In this document: piece by piece, positions 52,287-60,333 of the stretch
Position numbering within the stretch: position 1 is the stretch's first letter
Layout: each line of letters starts with the position of its first letter
Source: Fen-330 sp050008465
GTDB taxonomy: Bacteria > Acidobacteriota > Terriglobia > Bryobacterales > Bryobacteraceae
Direction of reading: 5' to 3'
Length of the DNA stretch: 64,000 nucleotides
Assembly (NCBI GenBank): GCA_050008465.1
Contig: JBEKMO010000015.1
Span: 71,490 to 135,489 of the forward strand
Position numbers and translations under genes: made by a program
Notes under the pieces: generated by a model
What the model saw: the letters and a program-made list of their open reading frames with translations, nothing else
Told to the model about the DNA's origin: nothing
The model's database searches: none

Positions 52287-52345
52287 CTAGAAGATGAACT
52301 TCATCGTCAACCGGGCGCGCCGCGCGTAATTCTGCCTCCTGGCGA
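52287..52345 (-). pseudogene. Last codons of a vanished TonB-dependent receptor
   Basis: The minus strand encodes ARRQNYARRARLTMKFIF followed by TAG. The intact receptor ends SNYARRLQLTIKFVF, so this is the C-terminus of a second receptor of the same family. Upstream homology stops within 20 codons, where palindromic sequence begins. Confidence 0.75.
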
Positions 52346-52380
52346 CCGCCCAGCAGGCTCCAAGTCCGAGCGACTGAGAG

Positions 52381-52473
52381 GCCGTGAAAGAAACCTGGGG
52401 ACACGCCTGCGAGCCTCTGTAAGGGACTGATTCCAGGAATCGAGCCCGGAGTGTCCCGGGATCTTTTCACGGC
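52381..52473. repeat. Palindromic element 1 (about 93 bp)
   Basis: Arms GCCGTGAAAGAAACCTGGGG plus ACAC (52381-52404) and GTGTCCCGGGATCTTTTCAC plus GGC (52451-52473) are imperfectly complementary over about 23 bases, enclosing a 46-base loop. Confidence 0.55.
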
Positions 52474-52551
52474 TGCTGAGTTCCCGGTCAAAGCCCTCCG
52501 CTTGTAGTGAAGACCGTTTGAGTGTCCCCTCTGAAACAGAAGGACTGAAGA

Positions 52552-52678
52552 GGCTGCTGAAAAAGTCCTTCCGGACGCTCGAAGAGGAGAAGCTGAAGCA
52601 TGTCCCACACGGCAATTCAACGAGTTGAGAACTCACGTGGGGCATGCTTTAGCTTGCCCACGGACTTTTTCAGCAGCC
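52552..52678. mobile_element. Palindromic element 2, MITE-like (127 bp)
   Basis: Terminal inverted repeats are perfect over 17 bp: GGCTGCTGAAAAAGTCC (52552-52568) and GGACTTTTTCAGCAGCC (52662-52678). Inner arms AAGCTGAAGCATGTCCCA and TGGGGCATGCTTTAGCTT pair at 16 of 18 positions. There is no ORF, so it is either a miniature non-autonomous element or an internally deleted insertion sequence. The inner arm contains GTGGGGCATGC, related to the REP head. Confidence 0.65.
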
Positions 52679-52766
52679 CGTTAAGCCCGCTCGTCGGAGC
52701 TTACTGCGAAAGTCAGGCTAGGCAGTCCCTCGGTTGCGGGCGGCACCCACTCCGGGCGTGCAGGGG

Positions 52767-53564
52767 CTACTTCAGCGGCTTGAGGATTTCGATGCCCGGG
52801 GGCAGGACGAACAGGTTCTGGGACAGGCCCTTGTTGATCTCGACGGTTTCCGAGTACATCTCGAAGATCTTCTCATCGTTGCGGAGGCGCTGGATGTCGA
52901 GGGGCCATTGCACACCCCCACCCACATCGCGGTACTTGGAGAAGAGGGTGACCTCTTCGAGCCGATCGCGGGTTTTCGGATCGCGGCGCACATAGAGTTG
53001 GCGGGTCGGGAGCTTCGTGAAGCGGTCGAGATACACGGTAACGGTGCGGTTATCCGCGTCGCTGATATCCACGATCTCGACGGGACGGTTGTCGACCATG
53101 TCCGTGCCGCGGTAGTCGAAGACCAGCCCCGGTTCTCCGAGCCGCTGCCGCAGGATGTAGAAGACGTTGTGGAGGGTGGAGTCCTGGTAGCGGTCCGCGG
53201 TTTCCGGAGACACCGGCCGCGCGCCGCGGAAAGTGATCTGATAGCCCTTCCCGTCGGCAAACAGGACGGCGCCGCTGCGTTCGTTCTTGCCAAAAGACTG
53301 GCGCTCCCGCACCCAAACCGTACCCGGCACGGGCGGCTCGGGGCGCTGGACATAGCGGGTGTATATGATCGCGCGAGAGAGGCCCGATAACCGTTCGCGG
53401 TAGAAGGAGTAGGCGCGGCCCGATTCTGTACGGTCCTGCACGGCCAGGAAACGGTCGCCGCCGAGCGCCGCGAGCGTCTCGTCGATAGCGCGTTTGCCGC
53501 GTTCCTGCGGGGTTTGCGCCAGCGTGGTGACCAGGGATAGAGCAAGGAGCAGAGTGACTCTCAC
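52767..53564 (-). CDS. LolA-like exported protein
   Basis: 265 residues with a signal peptide (1-17). The body resembles the half-open beta-barrel of LolA/LolB and outer-membrane lipoprotein-sorting proteins: FDYRGTDMVDNRPVEIVDIS, VTVYLDRFTKLPTRQLYVRR and FSKYRDVGGGVQWPLDI are the usual central strands. It may carry a lipid or lipoprotein across the periplasm. It lies 15 bases downstream of two M16 peptidase genes and is probably in their operon. Confidence 0.75.
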   Translation of the reverse strand: MRVTLLLALSLVTTLAQTPQERGKRAIDETLAALGGDRFLAVQDRTESGRAYSFYRERLSGLSRAIIYTRYVQRPEPPVPGTVWVRERQSFGKNERSGAVLFADGKGYQITFRGARPVSPETADRYQDSTLHNVFYILRQRLGEPGLVFDYRGTDMVDNRPVEIVDISDADNRTVTVYLDRFTKLPTRQLYVRRDPKTRDRLEEVTLFSKYRDVGGGVQWPLDIQRLRNDEKIFEMYSETVEINKGLSQNLFVLPPGIEILKPLK

Positions 53565-53579
53565 GCCTGTAGGATATCG

Positions 53580-54992
53580 CTATTTGGCAGCCGGCTCGGG
53601 AATGGTGAGATCAATCGGGCGGATGGGCAGGCCGAGGGCGGAGAGCGGCTTTCCGAACTCCGCAGGATTGCCCACGGCGACAATCGTCGAATCCTGCGGC
53701 CGGAGGTACTGGCGTGCGACCCGCAGGACATCGGCCTTGGTCACCGCTTCGATGGCTTTCTGGTACTGGAAGATGAAGTCCGCCGGGTAGCCATAGTATT
53801 CGTAGCGCAGCAGGCGGCGCAACGTCTTGGCCGGCGTGTCGAAATGGAAGACGAAACTGTTGAGCACGGTCTGCTTGGCGGTTTCCAATTCCTTGTCGGT
53901 GACCTCGACGGAACGGATGCGGTCCAGTTCCTGGCGCACCACCTGGAGGGTCTCGGTGGTGGAAGAGGACTTGGTGCTGCCGGAAACCTGGAACAGGCCG
54001 GGGTGGTCGTAGCCGGCGCCCCACTCGGCGTCGATGCCATAGGCGTAGCCCAACTGCGTACGGACGCGCTGGAACAGGCGGCTCGAGAACCCGCCTCCAA
54101 GGATGCCGGCCATGATCTCCAGCGCGGGATCGTCTTTGTCGCGCAACAGCCCGCCCAGGTGACCGATCGCGAAGACGGTTTGCGTCACGTCGTCCTTGGC
54201 GGCCAGGAAGATGCCGGGCTGAGGCTTGTTCCGCACCGGCGGAAAGGCGGGCGCCGGCGGCTGGCGATCGCTCCAACCGCCGAACAGCGCCTCCAGTTTC
54301 GCTTTCATCTCCGGCACGGCGAAGTCGCCGTAGACCGCGAGCAGGGTGTTGGCAGGGAAAAAGTACCGGCGATGGAACGCGACCAGGTCGTCGCGGCGGA
54401 TGCGGGCCAGGGTATCGTATTCGATGTGCCAGCCGTAAGGGGTGTCCTTGCCGTAGACGGTTTCGGCGAACTCGCGGGCCCCAATGGCCTCGGCATCGTC
54501 GTTGCGCCGCGCGGTCTCGGAGCGCAACTGGGTCTTGGCAAGCTCGATTTTGTCCTGCCGGAACTGCGGGCCGACGAGCACGTTTTTGAAGACTTCCAGC
54601 ACCGCGCCCGCGTTTTCCCGCAGTGCGGAGAAGCTGACTTCGCCGGCAGTCTCCCCGATCGAACTCTCCACCGACGCGGCGACGTTCTCAAGTTCTTCGT
54701 CGAGCTGGTCTCCGGTTCTTGCCGCCGTGCCGCCTGAGCGCATGACCACGCCGGTCAGGGTGGCCAGCCCGACCTTGTCCGGGGGATCGAACAGCTTGCC
54801 CGAGCGCACCAGCGCCCAGCCGCTCACCAGCGGCAGTTCGTGGTTCTCGAGCAGGTAGACGCGTAAGCCGCTGCTCAAGGTGAAGACCTCCACCTTGGGA
54901 ACGGCGACCGGCCGCAGAGGAGGGAAGCGCAAGTCCGGCTCCTGCCCCAGCGCGACCAAGCCCACCACCAGCGGCAGCCAGAACGGTCTCAT
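53580..54992 (-). CDS. M16-family peptidase-like protein, probably inactive
   Basis: 470 residues with a signal peptide (about 1-16) and two M16 domains (about 35-200 and 210-430). The zinc motif HxxEH is replaced: the corresponding helix reads KVGLATLTGVVMRSGGT. It is therefore likely the non-catalytic partner of the adjacent active M16 enzyme. The C-terminal domain keeps AGILGGGFSSRLFQRVRTQL and the R/Y substrate-binding region. Its start overlaps the active gene's stop by 4 bases (ATGA). Confidence 0.88.
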   Translation of the reverse strand: MRPFWLPLVVGLVALGQEPDLRFPPLRPVAVPKVEVFTLSSGLRVYLLENHELPLVSGWALVRSGKLFDPPDKVGLATLTGVVMRSGGTAARTGDQLDEELENVAASVESSIGETAGEVSFSALRENAGAVLEVFKNVLVGPQFRQDKIELAKTQLRSETARRNDDAEAIGAREFAETVYGKDTPYGWHIEYDTLARIRRDDLVAFHRRYFFPANTLLAVYGDFAVPEMKAKLEALFGGWSDRQPPAPAFPPVRNKPQPGIFLAAKDDVTQTVFAIGHLGGLLRDKDDPALEIMAGILGGGFSSRLFQRVRTQLGYAYGIDAEWGAGYDHPGLFQVSGSTKSSSTTETLQVVRQELDRIRSVEVTDKELETAKQTVLNSFVFHFDTPAKTLRRLLRYEYYGYPADFIFQYQKAIEAVTKADVLRVARQYLRPQDSTIVAVGNPAEFGKPLSALGLPIRPIDLTIPEPAAK

Positions 54993-56485
54993 TTCCCTTC
55001 CCCTTTCGGCGCCGAGGTATACGCCACGGTGCGAGCGCTCTCGACGAAGTACTGGCGCACAACCCGCTGGAGCTCCTCGGCGGTGACGCGGCCGACGTCC
55101 TCGAGGCCGGTAAAGAGCTTCCGCCAGTCGCCGTAGTTGACGCGGTAGAAGGCCAGTTGCCCGGCCATGCCGGCGTTGCTGTCCAACTGGCGGATGAGCG
55201 CGGCGCGCAGCTTGGTCTTGACGCGCGCCAGCGCGCCGGCGCCCACGCGCTCCCGCTTAAGGCCCTCGATGATCTCGTAGCAGGCTCTCTCGTTCTCCTC
55301 AACCGAGTGTCCGGCGTTCGGGACTACATAAAGCAGGAACAGGTTGGGATACTTGCCGCCGGGGAAGGTCGAGGAGGCGGTGGCGGACAGCGCGATTCGT
55401 TTGTCGCGGACCAGATCTTTGTAGAGCAGCCCGGTGCGCCCGTCCTCGAGGATGCCGGAGAGCACGTCGAACACGGGGTCGTCCGGGTGGTTCTGGCCGG
55501 GCCGCTTGTAGACGATGGCCAGGAACGGCTGGCTGGAGCTCTCGACCTGGACGCGCTTCTGGCCCTCCTGGCGCGGCTCGACGATGGACAGTGGCTGAGG
55601 CAGCGGACGCGCCGGCAGCGGCGAGAAGTATTTCTCGGCCAGGCGCCGGGCCTCCTTCGGGTCCACGTCCCCCGCAATGCCGATGGTGATGTTAGCGGGG
55701 ACGTAGTACGTGTGGAAGAATTCGCGCGCCTGCCTGGCACGAAGGCGCTCGATGTCGCTGGCCCAGCCCGCCGTGGGCTGGCGGTAGGGATGCGCGGCGA
55801 AGGCGGTCGCCAGCAGCATCTCCAGCAACTTCCCCTCGGGATTGGACTCCACCCGCATGCGGCGCTCCTCCCGCACTACGTCCCGCTCCTTGTAGAACTC
55901 ACGGAACACCGGCTGGAGGAAGCGCTGGGATTCCAGCAGAAACCAGAGCTCGATGCGGTTCGCCGGCAGGCTGTAATAGTATTCGGTCGAGTCCTCGCTG
56001 GTGTTGGCGTTCAACCCGGCGCCTCCGTTCTCCTCGATGATGCGCGGGTAAGCGTTCGGCTCGACGTAGGATTGCGCTTTGGAGACGGCGGCCTGGACCT
56101 GGCTCCGAAGCGTCTCGATCTCGTTCGCGCCGGCCAGCGCGCCCTTGGCCTGCTCGGCCTCGAGTTGGTCCCAGGCCTGCTCGACGGCTTCGAGCGCCTC
56201 CGCCTCCTCGCGGTAGTTGCGGGTGCCGATCCTGCCGGTTCCCTTGAACGCCATGTGCTCGAACATATGCGCCAGGCCGGTTTCGCCCGACGGATCGTCC
56301 ACCGATCCGGCGTTCACGTAGGTGTGGAAGGAGACCACCGGGGCTTCGTGGCGCTCGAGGACGATGAAACGCAGGCCATTGGGAAGCGCGAATTCGGTGA
56401 CGCGCTTCTCGAACTCCGCGAGGTTCTGGGCGGCAAGGAGAAACGGCAGGCAAATCAGCGGGACGACCCTGGCGCGGACGCTCAT
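54989..56485 (-). CDS. M16-family zinc peptidase
   Basis: 498 residues, with a signal peptide (about 1-20). The inverted zinc motif is GLAHMFEHMAFKGT (HxxEH). A 70-residue helical insertion (YREEAEALEAVEQAWDQLEA ...) separates it from the third-ligand region (NTSEDSTEYYYSLPANRIEL), so the usual spacing of about 76 residues to the distal Glu is extended. It should degrade peptides in the periplasm as a heterodimer with its inactive neighbour. It opens the three-gene run M16 active, M16 inactive, LolA-like. Confidence 0.9.
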   Translation of the reverse strand: MSVRARVVPLICLPFLLAAQNLAEFEKRVTEFALPNGLRFIVLERHEAPVVSFHTYVNAGSVDDPSGETGLAHMFEHMAFKGTGRIGTRNYREEAEALEAVEQAWDQLEAEQAKGALAGANEIETLRSQVQAAVSKAQSYVEPNAYPRIIEENGGAGLNANTSEDSTEYYYSLPANRIELWFLLESQRFLQPVFREFYKERDVVREERRMRVESNPEGKLLEMLLATAFAAHPYRQPTAGWASDIERLRARQAREFFHTYYVPANITIGIAGDVDPKEARRLAEKYFSPLPARPLPQPLSIVEPRQEGQKRVQVESSSQPFLAIVYKRPGQNHPDDPVFDVLSGILEDGRTGLLYKDLVRDKRIALSATASSTFPGGKYPNLFLLYVVPNAGHSVEENERACYEIIEGLKRERVGAGALARVKTKLRAALIRQLDSNAGMAGQLAFYRVNYGDWRKLFTGLEDVGRVTAEELQRVVRQYFVESARTVAYTSAPKGEGK

Positions 56486-56786
56486 TGGCTCACTGGAGAC
56501 ATTTTAGCGGATGCGCCGGGCAGGAATCCGGTTGCCCGTGATCCGCCCGCAAGGCGCGACGGCTTGGGTCGAACCCGGGTGGGGTGCGGTGCCGGCACGG
56601 GGCGGTGCTCGACCCACCAGGTGGGGTGTTTTCCGGGCAACGAGCGGCCACACTAATGGACGGAACACGGTTGCTCACGGGGCGGGAAAACCTGATACAA
56701 TTCAAGTACGTTTGAGTGTCCCGCGAAACCTGGCCGAGGAATCCATTCTGCCTCGTAGAGCTCGCATGAAAGCGTAAGGAGAACCC
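56486..56786. other. Intergenic region upstream of the RRM gene
   Basis: No gene. TTGCTC (56671-56676) and TACAAT (56696-56701), spaced 19 bases, form a candidate promoter for the RRM gene. The resulting leader is about 80 nt and ends in AAGGAGA. Confidence 0.5.
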
Positions 56787-57119
56787 TTGAAAAACATCTT
56801 TGTAGGCAACCTGGATTTCAGCGCGACCGAAGAATCGATCCGCGCTCTGTTTGAGGCATATGGAACGGTGGACAAGGTAGACGTCATCACCGATCGCGAC
56901 ACCGGCCGTTCGCGCGGATTCGCGTTTGTGGAAATGCCGGATTCCGAAGCAGCCGAGCGCGCGATCGCCGGCCTGAACGGAACCAACTTCGGCGGGCGAG
57001 CGCTGAATGTGAATGAGGCGCGTCCGAAAGCGGACCGAGGCGGACGCGGGGGCGGCGGCGGCGGTGGCGGCGGCTTCTCGCGAGGCGGTCCCCGGCAGCG
57101 TCGCGAACCCCGCTGGTAG
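56787..57119 (+). CDS. RRM-domain RNA-binding protein with glycine-rich tail
   Basis: 110 residues. One RRM (1-80) with RNP2 IFVGNL and RNP1 RGFAFVEM, then a Gly/Arg-rich tail (DRGGRGGGGGGGGGFSRGG). These single-RRM proteins resemble the cold-inducible Rbp proteins of cyanobacteria and bind single-stranded RNA. The start is TTG at 56787, chosen because the RRM begins directly and AAGGAGA lies 4 bases upstream. The long leader may give cold-responsive control, by analogy only. Confidence 0.9.
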   Translation: MKNIFVGNLDFSATEESIRALFEAYGTVDKVDVITDRDTGRSRGFAFVEMPDSEAAERAIAGLNGTNFGGRALNVNEARPKADRGGRGGGGGGGGGFSRGGPRQRREPRW

Positions 57120-57137
57120 ATACCATTCCTGCGTGAT

Positions 57138-57161
57138 GGGGCAGGCCGCCCGGCTTGCCCC
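57138..57161. repeat. REP-like hairpin after the RRM gene
   Basis: GGGGCAGGC/GCTTGCCCC, nine pairs including one G-T, shares the REP head sequence ATGGGGCAGGC. No T-tract. Confidence 0.55.
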
Positions 57162-57236
57162 GCCACTTGCCGATTCCCGTCCACCGCCGGCCGAAAAAAG
57201 GCCGACACCCCGCCCGGGGAGTGATACGCTTCCTGC

Positions 57237-57935
57237 ATGGAGTGCGACATGCGAGAAAAACCCCTCATCACCCCCGTACTCATCCTCGGCCTGCTGGTCG
57301 CCGCGGTGGGCGTCGTCCTGTTCCTGGACATGCAGGAGCTGATCGACGCGCACCTGGTCTTCCGCTTCTGGCCGCTGGCGATCATCGGGCTGGGCATGGC
57401 CCGCCTGTTGCAGCCGGGTCAGTCCGAACGCACCCAGGGCGCCATCCTGATGTTCATCGGCGTCCTGCTGCAACTTCAAATCCTCGGCATCGTGCATCTT
57501 CGATTTCGCGAACTTTGGCCGCTGGCGCTGATCGCGCTGGGCGCGCTGCTGGCCTGGCAGGCGATCGAAGCGCAGCGGGACGGTAGACCGGGGAACTCGG
57601 CCTCCTTTCTCAATCGATGGACGGTGTTCGGGGGCGGCGAACTCGTCAGCGATGCCAAGGACTTCCAGGGCGGCGAGGTGCTGGCCGTCTTCGGTGGATA
57701 CAGCATCGATCTGCGCGGCGCATCGATCGCCGGACCATCCGCGACCTTGCACGCCAATGCTCTGTTCGGCGGAGTGGAACTGAAGGTTCCGGAAACCTGG
57801 AGCGTGTCGATTCAGGGCCTGCCGCTCTTTGGCGGTTACAGCGACACAACCAAGCACCCCAGACCGGATAGCGAGAGCAAGCGTTTGATTGTGACGGGAT
57901 TCGCCATGTTCGGCGGCGTCGAAGTCAAGAACTGA
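57237..57935 (+). CDS. LiaF-like membrane protein (DUF5668 plus LiaF C-terminal domain)
   Basis: 232 residues. Four short membrane helices in 1-108 (VLILGLLVAAVGVVLFL; FWPLAIIGLGMARLL; GAILMFIGVLLQLQIL; WPLALIALGALLAW) form a DUF5668-like part. The C-terminal half is a right-handed beta domain with repeated FGG turns (VFGGGEL, VFGGYSI, LFGGVEL, LFGGYSD, MFGGVEV), typical of LiaF. It probably senses envelope stress. The following LytS/LytTR pair begins 9 bases later. ATG 57237 or 57249 may start it; GATACG lies close upstream. Confidence 0.85.
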   Translation: MECDMREKPLITPVLILGLLVAAVGVVLFLDMQELIDAHLVFRFWPLAIIGLGMARLLQPGQSERTQGAILMFIGVLLQLQILGIVHLRFRELWPLALIALGALLAWQAIEAQRDGRPGNSASFLNRWTVFGGGELVSDAKDFQGGEVLAVFGGYSIDLRGASIAGPSATLHANALFGGVELKVPETWSVSIQGLPLFGGYSDTTKHPRPDSESKRLIVTGFAMFGGVEVKN

Positions 57936-57944
57936 GGCCACTCA

Positions 57945-58991
57945 ATGCACCCGCTGCTGGCCGGAAAAGACAGGCTGGGCCTGTACCTGCTGGCGTGGGT
58001 TCCACTGGCCGCGCTGCTGGCCCGGATGCTGACCGCCGGGGGCGAGCTGAGCTGGACCGAAGCCGCCACCATCGTTCTCCCGCTCGCGGCCATCTACGCA
58101 TTTGTCTGCCTGTCGGCGTGGTATGTCTGCCGGTTCGTTCCGATACGGCCGGCGGGGATACCGCGTCTGCTTCTCGCCAACCTGGCCGCCGCGGCGCTGA
58201 GCAGCGGACTCTGGGCGATCGCCGGGAGAGCGCTGGCAGCGGCGCTGGGGCTCGAGGCGAAGTTCGAGCGCCATGTGCTCATGCTGTTCGGAGTCGGCGT
58301 TCTGCTTTACTTGCTGGCTGCCGCTCTCCATTACGTCCTGCTGGCAGTGGAAGCGTCGCGGCAAGCGCGTGAGCGGGAGATGGAGGCCCGCATCCTGGCG
58401 CGCGAGGCCGAACTCAAGGCGCTGAAGGCGCAGATCAACCCGCACTTCCTGTTCAATAGCCTGCACTCGATCGCCGCGCTGGCCGGAGCCGAACCGCAAA
58501 GGGCGCGGGAAATGTGCGCGCTGCTCTCCGATTTTCTGCGGGCCAACCTGGGACTGGGCGAGCGGGAGTCGATTCCGTTGGGCGAGGAACTGGCGCTGGC
58601 GAACCGTTTCCTGGCCGTCGAGCAGGTGCGGTTCGGCTCGCGTCTGCGCGTCGAGGAGCGCGTCGAGGCGGACTCGAAGGAGTGCCCCGTGCCGCCGCTG
58701 CTGCTTCAGCCGCTGGTGGAGAACGCGGTGCGGCACGGCATCGCCACGCTGGTCGAGGGCGGCGCGATTCTGATCGAGGCCCGGCGCCTGGACGGCGGCG
58801 TCTCGGTAGCGGTGGAAAACAACTTCGACGAGAGCGCGCCCGCGCGCCGCGCCAACGGTCTGGGCCTCGCGAACGTGCGCAAGCGGCTCGAGGCGCGTTA
58901 CGGGACAGCGGCCCGGCTGGACGTGCGCATTTCGGGTGGCCGGTACCGGGTGGAGGTTTTGGTGCCCGTGGAGGCGGAGGCTCCCAAATGA
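57945..58991 (+). CDS. LytS/YehU-type sensor histidine kinase
   Basis: 348 residues. Four membrane helices (about 12-30, 40-60, 72-95, 100-128), a coiled linker, then a His_kinase domain (PF06580 type) with phospho-acceptor His in LKAQINPHFLFNSLHSI and an HATPase_c domain (LLLQPLVENAVRHGI; GLGLANVRKRLEARYG). It would phosphorylate the LytTR regulator whose ATG overlaps its stop. Being next to a LiaF-like protein, it may respond to envelope signals relayed by that protein. Confidence 0.9.
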   Translation: MHPLLAGKDRLGLYLLAWVPLAALLARMLTAGGELSWTEAATIVLPLAAIYAFVCLSAWYVCRFVPIRPAGIPRLLLANLAAAALSSGLWAIAGRALAAALGLEAKFERHVLMLFGVGVLLYLLAAALHYVLLAVEASRQAREREMEARILAREAELKALKAQINPHFLFNSLHSIAALAGAEPQRAREMCALLSDFLRANLGLGERESIPLGEELALANRFLAVEQVRFGSRLRVEERVEADSKECPVPPLLLQPLVENAVRHGIATLVEGGAILIEARRLDGGVSVAVENNFDESAPARRANGLGLANVRKRLEARYGTAARLDVRISGGRYRVEVLVPVEAEAPK

Positions 58992-59728
58992 TGCGCGTGG
59001 TGATTGTGGATGACGAGGAGCTGGCGCGAAGCTACCTTCGCGAGCTGCTGGCGCTCCACCCGGACATCGAGGTGGCGGCCGAGTGCGCCAACGGCTTCGA
59101 AGCGGTGAAGGCGGTGGCCGAGCTGAAGCCGGATCTTCTGTTTCTGGATGTCCAGATGCCCAAGCTGGACGGCTTCGAAGTGCTGGAGCTGATCGGCTCG
59201 GAAACCGCGGTGGTGTTTGTCACGGCCTACGACCAGTACGCGCTGCGGGCCTTCGACGTGCACGCGGTCGACTACCTGCTCAAGCCCTTCAACCAGCCGC
59301 GCTTCGAGGCGGCGCTGGAGCGCGCCCGGCTGCGCATCGGCGCGCGGCTTCCGCCGGCGGCGCAACTGGCCGCGGCGGCCCGGCCTCCCTCGCGGTATCT
59401 CGAGCGGATCGTGGTCAAGGACGGGGCCAACGTGGACATCGTGCCCTGCGACAAGCTGGATTACGCCGAAGCACAGGACGACTACGTGCTGCTGAGGAGC
59501 CAGGGAAAGAGCCGCCTCAAGCAGCAAACTATCTCGAGTCTCGAGGCGTCGCTGGACCCGGGAAAGTTCCTCCGTGTTCACCGCTCTTACCTGGTGAACC
59601 TGGAGCGGGTCGCGAAGATCGAGCCGTACGCGAAGGACAGCCGTGTCGCCATTCTCACCGACGGCACGCGCCTTCCGGTGAGCCGGGCAGGCTACGCACG
59701 GCTGAAGGCGCTGCTGGGCGAAAAGTAG
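58988..59728 (+). CDS. LytTR-family response regulator
   Basis: 246 residues. An N-terminal receiver (2-120; VDDEELARSYLREL, phospho-acceptor Asp in LLFLDVQMPKLDG, conserved Lys in DYLLKPFNQPRFEA) joined by an Ala/Pro linker to a LytTR DNA-binding domain (about 145-243; LDYAEAQDDYVLLR, FLRVHRSYLVNLERV, LPVSRAGYARLK). Two ATG codons stand in tandem (58988 and 58991), overlapping the kinase stop. Confidence 0.92.
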   Translation: MMRVVIVDDEELARSYLRELLALHPDIEVAAECANGFEAVKAVAELKPDLLFLDVQMPKLDGFEVLELIGSETAVVFVTAYDQYALRAFDVHAVDYLLKPFNQPRFEAALERARLRIGARLPPAAQLAAAARPPSRYLERIVVKDGANVDIVPCDKLDYAEAQDDYVLLRSQGKSRLKQQTISSLEASLDPGKFLRVHRSYLVNLERVAKIEPYAKDSRVAILTDGTRLPVSRAGYARLKALLGEK

Positions 59729-59735
59729 CCCGCGA

Positions 59736-60320
59736 TTACCGCTGTCTTTCCTTCACCGAGATCACGATGACGCTGCCGGGGGCGAAACTAACGTTCGGCC
59801 CCTTGGTTCCGACCTCGATGAACACGATCGCAGCGGCCGCTCCGGCGCCCGCGCCAATGGCCGCGCCTTTCCCGCCTCCGATGCCGGCGCCGAGCAGCGC
59901 ACCGGCGCCCGTGGCAACAGCCGCTTTGCCCAGGTTGTTCTTCTTCTCGATCACCCGGCCTTCCTCGTCCACGTTCTCCTGGCCCTTGGAGTTGAGGATG
60001 GCCTTGACCTGGGAATCGATAGGGATCGCCTGGCCGCCGTGGTTCAGCGTCTGGTAGGAGAAGTTCAGCACCGACTTGCCCTTGATTTTCCCGCCACTCT
60101 TGGATTCCTTCACCTCGCCCTCGACCGTGTCGCCGTCGAATTCGTGCGGGCCGATCACCTGGGCGGTGATCTTGTCTCCCTTGCGGTTGGTCTCGGTGGA
60201 GAGCGGCGCGAGCAGCTTCACGCGAAACTCGGTGTCGGGCTGGACGGTCTGCGCAAGGCCGAGGCCCCAGGGGTACAGCGCCGGCAAAGCGGCTAGAACA
60301 AAACTGGCTCGTATTGTCAT
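59736..60320 (-). CDS. Exported glycine-zipper protein
   Basis: 194 residues with a signal peptide (1-23). Residues 25-120 form a beta domain like those found before glycine zippers in acidobacterial proteins (FRVKLLAPLSTETNRKGDKI). Residues about 128-165 are a glycine zipper (VATGAGALLGAGIGGGKGAA), which probably inserts in a membrane. Function unknown. It is convergent with the LytTR gene and 13 bases downstream of the zinc-ribbon gene. Confidence 0.72.
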   Translation of the reverse strand: MTIRASFVLAALPALYPWGLGLAQTVQPDTEFRVKLLAPLSTETNRKGDKITAQVIGPHEFDGDTVEGEVKESKSGGKIKGKSVLNFSYQTLNHGGQAIPIDSQVKAILNSKGQENVDEEGRVIEKKNNLGKAAVATGAGALLGAGIGGGKGAAIGAGAGAAAAIVFIEVGTKGPNVSFAPGSVIVISVKERQR

Positions 60321-60333
60321 ATTCCTGCTCCTG

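Larger units (their letters stand above)
51846..52766. other. Gene-free region upstream of the receptor with several relics
   Basis: AT-rich sequence at 51990-52100 probably holds the receptor promoter (TACAAT on the minus strand at 52014-52009). The rest holds a receptor relic with its terminator and two palindromic elements listed separately. No intact gene is seen. Confidence 0.6.
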
